The position numbers were made by a program, and so were the translations under genes. A DNA stretch of 64,000 nt from Typhlomys cinereus (Eukaryota; Chordata; Mammalia; Rodentia; Platacanthomyidae). The notes below the pieces were generated by a model. It saw only the letters and a list, made by a program, of their open reading frames with translations, did no database searches and was not told the origin of the DNA. The stretch's first letter is position 1, and each line of letters begins with the position of its first letter. Positions 34,575-46,407 of this stretch are shown in pieces. The stretch lies in contig JALPQD010000635.1 in the NCBI GenBank assembly GCA_023101885.1, positions 310,001 to 374,000 on the forward strand, in the 5' to 3' direction.

Positions 34575-37500
34575 GAAATAAAATATTTAAAAATATTATT
34601 TATTAGAGAGAGAAAGAGACATAAAGGCATATACTTGCACGCTATGGTACATGTGTGGAAGTCAAAGGCTACTTCTTTCCTACCATATGGGCTCTGGGGA
34701 ATCAAACTCAGGTCGCCAAGTTTGCAAACAACTGTCTTTCTTACTGTGCTAGCTGTCGACCCTTCCATGACCACACAATCCTATTGTTGGTAAGTGGGCG
34801 AATTATAATTGCTGTTGGCAAAGTTCTTCCAAAGTTCTGGCCACTGATGATAGTCTCAGAGAAAGGCCGGGGGTATATGTTTATGTTGGCTTGTAGTAAT
34901 ATTTACTTGTATCTTTGTCTGGCATAGTCTTGCAGGAAGACTTGGGAAATGTTTTCATGTTTCCTGAAGGAGTTGGTGAAAGTTTGGTGGACTTTCCTTG
35001 AATATTTGAATTTGACTGTGAAGCCTTCTAGGTCTAGAATTTCCTTCATGGATGCTTTTAAATTTCGAATTCATTTTCTCTTTTTCTAATGGACCTTATT
35101 CAGATTTTTTGTTTTCTCATGAATCAGTTTTAGTAATTTCTACCTTTTTTTAAAAAAAAGTTTTCATGTAAGTTACCTGACTTGTTTAGAGTGAAGGTTT
35201 TTGGGTATTTCTTTGCTTTACGTGCTCTGTATGGCCAAGAGTGATGAATCCTTCTTTAGCTCTATATTTTGGTAATCTGTGCTTTACCTGTCTTACCCTT
35301 GCTCAGTCTAATGAAAGATTATTTCTCCTTTGGTTACCTTTACCTCTAGCCAACTTTTAATTTCTTTAATTTTCTATTCTCTGAATTTCCACTTAAATTA
35401 AAATTTTTTTCCCTCATTATACAAGCTCCATGAGTGGGTATCCTTACCACCCTCCCTCCTCCCTCCCATCCCTTCCACCCTCCCCCTTCTTTTCCTTCCT
35501 GCCTCCCCTTTCTTCATGAATCCAACCTGCTCCCTCCCACCCTCCTGTCTATCATCTTATCTGGATCCTGAGTTTCTCTCTGGATCATCTGTCCTAGTGG
35601 GGGTTCGGGCCTTTGTGGCATCCACTTAAATGTTTATTACATCCTTTTTTTCTACTTTCTTTGGATTTAAATGGATTTTTGTCTAGTTTCTTAAATAAAA
35701 AAGCTTGTTATTTTTTATCTTTCCCTTTTTCTGTGGTATATAGAACTATGGATTTCCTTCAAAACGAAGCTTTAGTTGTTTGACATGTCTTCTGACATAT
35801 TGCTTTAAATGTTTCATTCAGTTAAAAATATTTTCTAATTCTTCTCATGATTTCTTTTTGGACCTATGAGTGATTGCAAAGAATATTGTTTAATTTCCAA
35901 GTGTTTGTGGATTTCCATTTATTTTCCATTGGTTTCTAATTGTAATTTTCTTGTGGCTTAAAAGCATGCTTTATGTGACTTCAGACTCTTACATTTTTCA
36001 AGACATGCTATGTTAAGTTATGCTAAGTCATAACCCTACTGTTTCTTCTTTCTGTATCCCAGGAATACCAGCTAACTTCATATTTCTAATAATTTTGAAA
36101 GTCTTCTTTAATGTCAAAGAGCAAAAGTTATATTTAAAAGAAGAAAGAAAATGGGCTTTGAGAAACAGTCTTAATTTTATTCATGGATTCTCAAAATAAG
36201 CCAGTAGAAAGTAACTCTTCTGTGTGATGATTGGACTCTCATAACCAAATCCAAACATGAAAGACTTGTTTTTTAATTCCAAATTCATAGACGAGTAGAA
36301 ATAAAAACATATTTTCCTGTGTATTTTAGTTGGCACATTACAAATAAGAAGAAGAGAGATGTAAGAAAGAGAAGGAAAAAAAAAGTGAAATTAAAAGGGA
36401 TTGTGGGTATAGAGCAGAAGGGACTTTTCTCTGCTAAGTACTTAGTCTCAGGAGCGCCAATGCCAGGCCCAGTCCTGGAGGGGGGGACGGTGCTGTAGAG
36501 AGCAGCGGAGATTTCTGAGCTCTTGCTGGTCACTTCCCTCATTCGAATGTAGGTTCCCTTAAGGTTTGTCAAGACTTGTTAACAAGGCCTTTCCAAGTCA
36601 CTGCACCCTTAAAGACTCTTGCCGCAATCCTCACTGGCTTTACATATACTGCTCCCCTATTGGAAATTCCTTCTTACCTTTCCACCTGCCAAGGAGCCTC
36701 AAGGTCCAATTCAAATATTCCATTCTGTATGAAATTTCTTTTTGGACCCCCTAACCCTTACTTACTCCACCCACACTCATGAACTTCCCTTCGTCCCCCA
36801 AATATTGCAAGCCGAAAGCTTGCCATGGTTCTTCCTGCATGAAACTGCCTTGCTTATTCATGCGCTACCTGTTTTAAGGTCCAGCAGGAAGTACAGTGAG
36901 CAGTAACAGAGTGGAAGTTCTGAAGTACAGAGGGAAGTACAGATCCACTTGTATATAGTAACAGATACCCTTGTGGAAGCAATGCCAATCCAAAAAGTAT
37001 TTAGATGACACTCATTCCCATTCCTGCAAGGTACCTTACATACTTGTCTTGTTTCTGCGACAAAATCCCCACAAAAATAACTTCAGGAAGGAAAAGTTGA
37101 TTTTGGCTCATGGTTCGAGGGACTGTCCATCACAGGAGGGAAGTCGTGACGCGGGAGCACAAACCTGTCCGTTATGTTGCATCCACAGTCAGGAAGCAGA
37201 GAGGATGAACCCCGATGCTCAGCCAACTTTCTCCTTTATAAATAGCCTAGGATTCTAGTGCAGAAAATAACCCACATCGAAGGTGGATCTTCCCACCTCG
37301 GTTAACCTGATCCATATAATCTGTCATACATACCCCCAGAACCTTGTTTCCTTGGTGATTCTAAATCAAGCTCATGAACACGATTGGTCATCACAGGGAC
37401 AATAGAAATATTTTCCTATTCTCTTCTAGTTGAGTAATCTGAAGCAAGTTACATTCATAGACATCTCAGCGAACCAGTTCTCCAGTGTCCCCATCTGCGT

Positions 37501-40500
37501 CCTGCGGATGTCTAGTTTGCAGTGGTTGGATATCAGCAGCAATAACCTGAATGACCTGCCCCAAGACATAGACAGGTAGCTACTCGCATGCTCAAGGGGA
37601 GGTGTATGACTTAGTCACTGATGCCTTAACACTGCTAACTTTCCTTTTAAAATGTGCTAGCATGTGAACATTTTTGAAATCAACTAAATTTTAGGGATTT
37701 TTGTTGATATAAAATTATGGAATAGGACTATTTCCAATGCACACTGCACGTACACATGTATATGTGCATCTGAGTACATCTTCATTGCTTTGGTATACTT
37801 TGATTTGTTTTGAGCTATCTTTTCTTTCTGCCTTTCTTTTTATTCTTTCCTTTTCCTCCCTTCCTCCCCTTCATAGTTGGGCACAGGTGTCAACTTGACT
37901 GTTGAGGGTTTGAGCTCCGGGCACAGTTGTAGAGAGTTGATGGTTGAGTTAAGCCCAGAGCAAACCTGCAGGAGATTGTCTAGCTGATGGGGAAGACCCA
38001 GCCCATGGTGGGTGGGATTAGGCCCTGGATAAATCACAGAGAGCTGGTTGACAGAGTCGGCATCCTTCTGTTCACTTGGCCAGACATGCTGGTCTGGCAA
38101 GTAAGGATTGTCCATCTCTCAGCCATTCTGCAGTGATGGTGTGGCCAGTTCCCTCAGCCCTGGTGTTGTGTGTGCTCTCCCGTCAAGCTGGACTGAGAAC
38201 TGTAACTGGACTATTTGTAAGGAAATAAACCCCATTGTTCCCTTAAGCTGTTTGATGGTCATTTATCAGTAATGTTGCAGGCTGACTGCAACAATCCCTC
38301 CTTCCCTTCTTTCCTCCCACCCTCCCTTTCTTCTCTACCTCCATTCCTCCTCCTCTTCTTCTCTGTCTTTCTGTCTGTCTCTCTCTCTCTCTGTTTTTCA
38401 ATGCAGCTCAGGTTAGCCTCAAACACAGAATCCTCTTGCCTTAGTCTCCCTTAGTTGGGTCCACAAGCACGTACCTCTACAACCATCAAGTACAGATTTT
38501 TGTTTTGCTGTTTGCTTTTTGAGGCAGGGTCTTACTCTGCATCCCAGGCCGGCCTTAAAGCTCCAGTTCTGCCACTTCAGCTTCCCAATGTCGAGATGAT
38601 ACATACGGACCACACAAATGTGCTCCGGCCTTTCCCAGAACAACGCTATCAGTTTTGTTCCATAAAAGCAGAGAAGAAAGTGCCTTGCGTCTACAACAGA
38701 AATGTATCTAGCTCTGGCTAGGATGTCAATGAGGACAATTTTCATTACTTTTATTTATTGATTTACTGTATATAGTCTTTAAACAGAATTGGCATGTTTA
38801 GTTATGCTTTCAAATTTTGTCTTTGAGGCTATTTCTTGTTTAAAAATGATTATTATACTCAAATACATGACGAGATTGGATTATTGATCCATTCATCCAT
38901 GCCACCAACATCATTAGACCTGGAGAGAGGACTGGGTTTAAGGCAGTAAATGAAACACGATTTATGGCCTCCTGGAGTCTGCGATCTTGCTTACAAAGCA
39001 GTGTAAATAAACCATGAGGCCTCACTGACTCAGGCCTGGATGTTTTCCCATTTGAAATTTCCCTTCTCCTGGCCTATGTGATGTCTACCAGTACATTCTG
39101 GGTTATGAGACTAAGTGGGACCTGTATGCATTTGAATTGCCAGAGAAACTCTGTGAAATATTTGTGAAGTTAGTCAAGACTTGGAAAGGAACGAAAGAAG
39201 AATCTGGAGCATTAGGATCAATGCGAGTGCAGAATAAAAACACATTTAGAACACATTTTCTTCATTTCCTTTTTACCCTGAGGGTTTCCCCCCAACTTTA
39301 ATGTTAAAAAATATGATGAGAGAAGAGCAAGTGGTAGGAAAGGAAATGTGTTGTGCAGATCCGTCCATTCCCATGCTAACTTGTGTATAATTTCTTTCCC
39401 TGCCTCATTAACCCTGGGGAATGCAAAAATATCTGCATAAATGAAAAGAAATCCTGTTCTTGGTACAACTTTATTTATTCACATAAAACATAAAGTAGAT
39501 TCACTGTTGTTCTACATGCCGTGTAGATAAACAGACCGAGCAGGGGTGGGAGGTGGGGGGGTGTTGGGGTGTTCCCCACTGGAATGTACTTGCAGCTCAG
39601 CGTGAAGGACAAGCCCTCATTTCCCACTCTGCTTCCCCAAACACAGGCTGGAAGAACTGCAGGCCTTTCTCTTGTATAAAAACAAGCTGACTTATCTTCC
39701 CCACGCCTTGCTCAACCTCAAGAAGCTCACCTTGCTGGTAGTCAGCGGGGACCATCTGGTGGAGCTTCCCACCGCCCTGTGCGACTCCTCCACGCCTTTA
39801 AAGTGAGTAGACCGGAACCTTGGGCCCCAAACCGCTGTTTCAGGCCTTAGCTTCCATGGTTCTTATAGTCCTGAAAAAAAAAAAAAAACTGATTGCGTTT
39901 CACTTTCTGCAAGAATTTGAAACTTGGTGGAAGGTGGCCCCAGGAGGGTAAGCTCGGGGGAGTTCTGATGTTATGGGTACTGCTTGCTGATGGAAGGTTT
40001 TGAGGGATGATGATGCTGGGAGATCCCCTCATCTGTCACTCAGCCCTCGAATCCCTCTTGTGACCCGACTGGCTAGTCATTGCTCAAGGGATCACTCTCC
40101 CAGACATCTTGTCCTTCTGTTTCTAAGTCAGCGAACCCAGAAAGCACTGCGAGCTAAGGAAGCTGTCATGCCAACACCCAGACTCTAGCTTGGAGTGAGA
40201 AACTGAAGACGAGTTCTAAGATTTTTATCTTGCAGGTTAATCTACTAAATTTCCTTTTATATACATCCATCCTGTGGTTCTGTTCCTTTAGAGAACTCTG
40301 AAGAATACACCCTCCAAGTGGAATTGATAATCCCCAACTCCATCCTGCCTTAGAATGACTCCCAGGCAAATGCCACTGGGTCCTTGCACCTCATCGGAGA
40401 GGAGGACCCAGAGGAGAGTCTGGCATGCACATTAAAGGATGCTCCGGGGATGGAAGGGGGAGGCACTGGGGAATAGGGAGGGGGGAGGGAAGGGGGGCAT

Positions 40501-42932
40501 AGGGCGGTGGGAGGTTGGAGGGAGAGAGGGAACCGGTGTACCTGTTAAGTTTGTATGAGTGGAAAAAAAAAAAGAATGACTCCCAGGCAGCCCAGGGCTC
40601 CCCAACTCAACCTACTGGAATTTGGGGCTGTGGGGTTTTCCCATAACATCTTTACCCTGAGACACTTTCGGTCCTTCACTAACTGTGAGAGTCCCCCAGA
40701 TCTCTCACACAAGGATGCTGTGGAGGGGGGTCACCTGGCTCTCTGTGTCCACAGTCCCATCAACTGTGAACACAATGACTCGTTCAACCTCCACGATAGG
40801 GGCTTATTTTGCTGTAGCTCCAAACTCTCTTGCCGGCAAACGGTCACTGACCACCTAGAGTTAAATCATCATCTCCGTGTCTGCACAGTAAGGTGTGTGG
40901 CCAGCAAATCAGAAGTGTGGCTACTGGAAACAGAGACCTGTGTGCTAGGAGTGGCGTCTGACTGAGAAGAGGTCTACTGGTGAGAGGGAGAAGGACCCTC
41001 GTCTTAGAGCTATTTCTGCATTTGGGCACCTGGAACAGTCTTGGCAGAGTTACACTGAGAGCAGTAAAGCTATTGCCCAACTTACGTAATTTCAAATGAT
41101 CTAGTTGTAGGATTTGGCAGGCTACGAGAATCAGATGAAAGCTCTTCAGATTAATAAAGCTCAATAAAAAGACAAGATACAAGTTTGCATTAAAAATGCA
41201 ATGCTTCTCGTTTGGGGTAATGAGGGAACAGGCTCAGAGTACATCATGTGCCTTTATGAAAATGTCATAATGAAGCCCATTATTATGTATAATTAACATA
41301 TGCTAATAAAATATTTTTCAAAGTTAGTCTTCATAAAAATAATAATTCCATTTGGAGATAATTAGTGGCAGACTATATAATTTCCCTTCAAAAGACGACA
41401 AATTATGTATGTTGCTGAGAAACTTTGACTATTAAAATGTGTACTTGCAGCTTTTAAAGGCAAAACTATTTTTAATGAATTTTTCAGGAAAACTTTTATG
41501 ATACTGTCGACACATTTGAATAATGTCAATTTTTATGGCTGAGAATATGATAAAACTTTCTATTATTTAGTTTTCTTTAAAAAATCTTCCAATGAAGATT
41601 TTATAATTTTCTTCTAAATGATTTGATATTTCTAAGAACTTTATTTTTCTTGCTTTTTAAAAACATCTTTCAGAGTTTTAATTTTCTAATTGCTTGTTGC
41701 TAATGCACAGAAATAAAATTGACTTAAGTATATAGCTATAGTAAAAAAATGTTTCACATTTCTTGGACATAACCTACAAAAAATGGAAGAAATGATGGTA
41801 ATAATATTAATAATCCCAAATTCAATACTTTCCTAGGAAGAAAACAGAAAAATAGTTTTTAAAAATGAATGGGACTGAAAGTTTTCTCAAAGTAGCTCAA
41901 AAAAGACTCTTAATGTTTAAAAAGGCCTACACTTCTGGCTCTGGAAGGTGGAGCCTGGGAAATCTCAGAGTGAAACAAAAAGAAGGTAGAAAGGAGGTAG
42001 AAGCAATCCAGGTTGACTTTGGAAGTCAGCCTTGAACCTTCACAGGCACACACAGTATTCTTGATACACACAGACACACAGACACACACGAAAATTTTTC
42101 AGAAGTTAAAAAAGACATACTCTATCTTTTCTGAACACAACAAAAAAGACAAATTTGCTCCAAAAATCATGCATAAATGTAATGTAAGCCCAACCATGAT
42201 TTGATTGTTAAAGCACTTGTCCTAAAGTAGGAAGATGCTTTAGTTAAGTGTGGTGGTAAATATTTGTAATCCCAGTGTCTAGTCGGCAGGAGGCCGAAGG
42301 ACTAAAAGACTGGGGCAGCCTGGGCTATTAACATAGGGAGACCCTGATCTGAAACAATAGAAAGAAGTAGCACTATGCAAGATGGATAGATGCAAATTGT
42401 CCATAATTTTTGTCCTTATAAAGAAAACTAAAGCTGAAACTCTTGAATGGTGGATTGTGAGCAAGGTAAAGGCAAAAATGAGATTCTGATTTTTGATTGG
42501 CTGATTGTTGTTTTTGAGAAGGTCTTGTGCAGCCTCTCTGGCCTCAAAGTATGTAGCCGAGGACACCCTTAAACTTCTGACCTCCTGCCTCTGCGTAAGT
42601 GCTGGGGTCATAGGCATGTGCAGTTGATGTGCTACTGGAATTGAACCCAGGGCTCTGTAGCGCTGGGCACAGCTCTCTCACAGCTGAGATATGTCCCTCG
42701 TTGCTGACTTGTATTTTTAATTGATTAAGCAAAATAATAATACTAATAATAAAGGGTTGGATATAACTTAGTGATAGGGTAGGAAGGAGTTAAAGCTTTT
42801 ATAATTTTTCCACATTAAGGTTCTGAATCAAGTTCAGAGAAAAAAGACCAGGAAGTTCGAATGAGGTAGAATTTTTTTTTTAATTTTTTTTATTATTATT
42901 ATTTATTCAACTGTGTGTATGTGCGCGCGCCT

Positions 42933-42964
<32 letters not shown>

Positions 42965-45900
42965 CTGTGTAGAACCACGGACGAATTAGTGAACCACCAT
43001 GGACGCCTCCACCTCCTTCTGCCCCGGGATTCACAGGCTCCGCCCTACCAGGACCAGAAGCGCAGGCCGCCCCCGCTTCCGCCTGGCGTCTATATGTGTC
43101 CGCCTGGCGTCTATACGTGGGATCTGGGATCCGAACTCGGGACCTTCCGCAGGCGGAGGCTTAACCCCTGAGCCACCTCTCCAGCCCCCGGATGAGGTAG
43201 AATTTGGCCATGTGTGGCTCCTTCTGCCACATGCACAGCACTTGTAATAAATCAGCGCGAATACCAATTCCCAGGGGACTGCAGCTGCCGCCGAAGACTT
43301 TGTTTTACTGTTTGTTTACTTACTGATTTTGTTATGTTGCTCTACCTCCTTATTGCTCTGCTTTGGGCTCTCCCAGGTTCAGCCTTCCCGGGCTGGAATT
43401 TCAGGCCAACACCATTTATTTCCACCTGGCATGTCTACCAGGCTATAAGGATCTGAACTCAGATCCCTTGGTTTGTAAGGCAAAGGCTTTAAGCCCTGAG
43501 CTACCTCCCAGTCCTTATTTTAGTTTTTTGAGATGGGATCTCATTCATAGCTCAGGTTTGAGGTTGAACTTAGAATATCCTCCTCTGACAGCACATGACC
43601 TTCGCTGCCTGTTTTCAAGTAGCTGTCATTCAATTCTGGACACCATCCCGTTTTCAGGGTCTGACTGAAAGTGTCCCCATTCATTTCATGGTCTCCTGCC
43701 CGCTCCTTCTGTCCACGTCTCTGTGGCCTCCTGTTCTCTCCCCTCTGTCTACAACTTTAAGTAACTCTGGCTCCCACCAACTCTAAACAGTCTCAGCCTT
43801 CAGACCGACTCCATCCTCCTGTCGAATGGCTTTCTAGTAGAATTTCACTGGTGACATTAATATTATGCCAGCATTTGGTGTCTGGCTAAACAAGAACACG
43901 GGCTAAAGCGCCACCATAATTGGCTTTGAGGATGAGGAATTTTGTAACTGAGGACGTACTATTTTCCATACTTTATTCAATAGGTTTATAAGCCTTATGG
44001 ACAATCCTATTGACAAGACCCAGTGCCAGGATGCTAATGAAAGAATCGAAAGCGAACAGGATCGCCAGCATTTTGACAAGGAATTTATGAAAGCTTACAT
44101 TGAAGATCTTAAAGAAAGAGGTGAGTCGCTTATATTTAAGAACTATGCACATTCCACTCACTCATACAGCATATATATTGACAAAAGTCAAGTTGACAAA
44201 CAAGTGCATTGATTTATATTCACTCCCCTATGATACATAACCTTAAAACATAATTTTTTTTTCCTATCACATTTGAATGCTTGGTACATCAGCTATTTGA
44301 CAAAGTGGCTGAGAAACACCCAACTAAAATGTGAGGATTATATTGCTAGCTTTGTGAGGGGGGTGGGGAAGGAGCATTGTGGATGTTGGAGGAGGCCCAA
44401 GGATGACTTTGGGAAGCATCCTGGGTTGCTCTTCTTCCTTTTTTGCTTCACGCTCAGGTTTCCCAAAGCTCCACCTCCCAGAGCCTAAGTGTAGCCTGCT
44501 ACTATGTCCGCCCCACATTTTTATGTGGGGTCTGGGATTCGAACTTAGGTCTTTCTTCTTGCCAGGCAGAGAGGCTTAGCCCCTCAGACAACTCTCTAAC
44601 CCCTGTTATAAGACCTTTTTAACTAAATTATCTGGACAAAACGGTATTTGAAGTTAATATGGAAGTAAGAGTCCATTTCAAAAATCCACTTACACTGTTG
44701 AAAATGCTACCTCAAGACTAAATCAGTGGAACCAAAGGAAAAACACAAGATGGCCGATTTGTGAATGGACCCATTTAGGGTCGGTTTTCCATACGGTGGT
44801 GCCTGCCCCCAAGGAGGTTGGTGATCGAATAACTCAGGACTGGCAAAGACTGTGTTTTTCTCAGAACCAGTGTCTCTGGCTGAGACACTGGCTGTGTCTG
44901 AAGATGCCAAGAGAGCTTAGTGGTTGTTCTGAAAGACACACAACTTCTTCCCTACCATGTTTATTAGCTCCCCAGCAAGGGATAAAGGACATGGATAGAT
45001 CTGCTTTTAATACTCTAATCTAATTCTGGGTGTGACTGCCAGAGGGTGACAGAAAGAGAGCAGTAATGAGGTGGATTTGGGAGGAGGAAATGTCAACCTT
45101 GGTGTCTTTGGCCATGAATATTTGTGCACAGGTTTCCTAAGTCCCCTATAGAAAACCCGAAGCATTTGAGCATGTTTTCTGCCTTATTACAACACGTGTC
45201 TGAAGATCGTCAGTCAAGTTCAGCTGTTCGGACTTCAGTAGCATGACAAAGATGCCATTTATTTCACAAAAGTTTTTAAAATTTAAAATTAGGAAAGTGT
45301 CTGTAGTCACCTCAAATCTATTTGGTGCTTCTAATTTCAAGAGCTAAAGTATTATTACAAAATAATTTAAAATGTATATAAAATGCCAATCTGGATTCAG
45401 AACCATGTATTTATCAAAAATGTCTTTGGGTTATATCAAATTTTCCTCTCGTTTAAAAACCGGATTGTATTTTATTCGCTTATCTGTTCATGAAACTTTT
45501 AGTGCTCTTGTGCAAAAAAACAAGGAAGAGTTACAGAAATAGACATTATGGTTTGAATCTCTGTAGCCAACAGCAATATAATTTGCTTTAAAAATTAATG
45601 GAAGAAATTACTTTTATTATTGCATAGTTATTAAGCTTTTATTTATTATCCACAAGTATGTAAATGTGTTTGAAATAACTTGTGTGTTAAAAATACTTGC
45701 TTTTAAGAGCTAGACAGATGGCTCAGTCAGTAAAAGTGCTTGCTATGCAAGCATGAAGATCTGAGTTCGATCCCCAGCCAGCCACTTAAAAAGCTTGAGC
45801 TTCGTAAACCATCTTTGGATAAAACTTGGCCAAGAAGCGAGGGACTGGGGCACTAATTGGTGAGAACAACAAGTGTGTGTGTGCGGGTTATTTAGTGAGA

Positions 45901-46365
45901 TCATGCTTGGCTTAGGCACAGCCTGAACTTAGCCTGAACTTCTTTTTATTATTATTATTATTTTATTATTTATTCAATTGTGTGTGTACGCGTGTGTGAG
46001 CATGTGTGTATGTATGTGTGTGTGTGTGTGTGTGTAGAACCATGGACGAATTCGGGAACCACCATGGACCGCTTCCACCTCCTCCTTGTTTACTCTTCGT
46101 GGGGATTCACAGACTCTGCCCTACCAGGACCAGAAATGCAGGCCGCCCTCGCTTCCGCCTGGCATCTATATGTGGGGTCTAGGATCCGAACTCAGGACCT
46201 TCCGCCTGTAAGGCAGAGGCTTAACCCCTGAGCCACCTCTCCAGCCCCTACTCAGCCTGAACTTCTTACAAGCCATACTTTCTTCCACCCTCTGTCTTCA
46301 GCCTCATGTCCATAATCATCTATTTCTACTTTATTTTATTTTTTTTAATTTTTTTTATTTATTCA

Positions 46366-46407
<42 letters not shown>

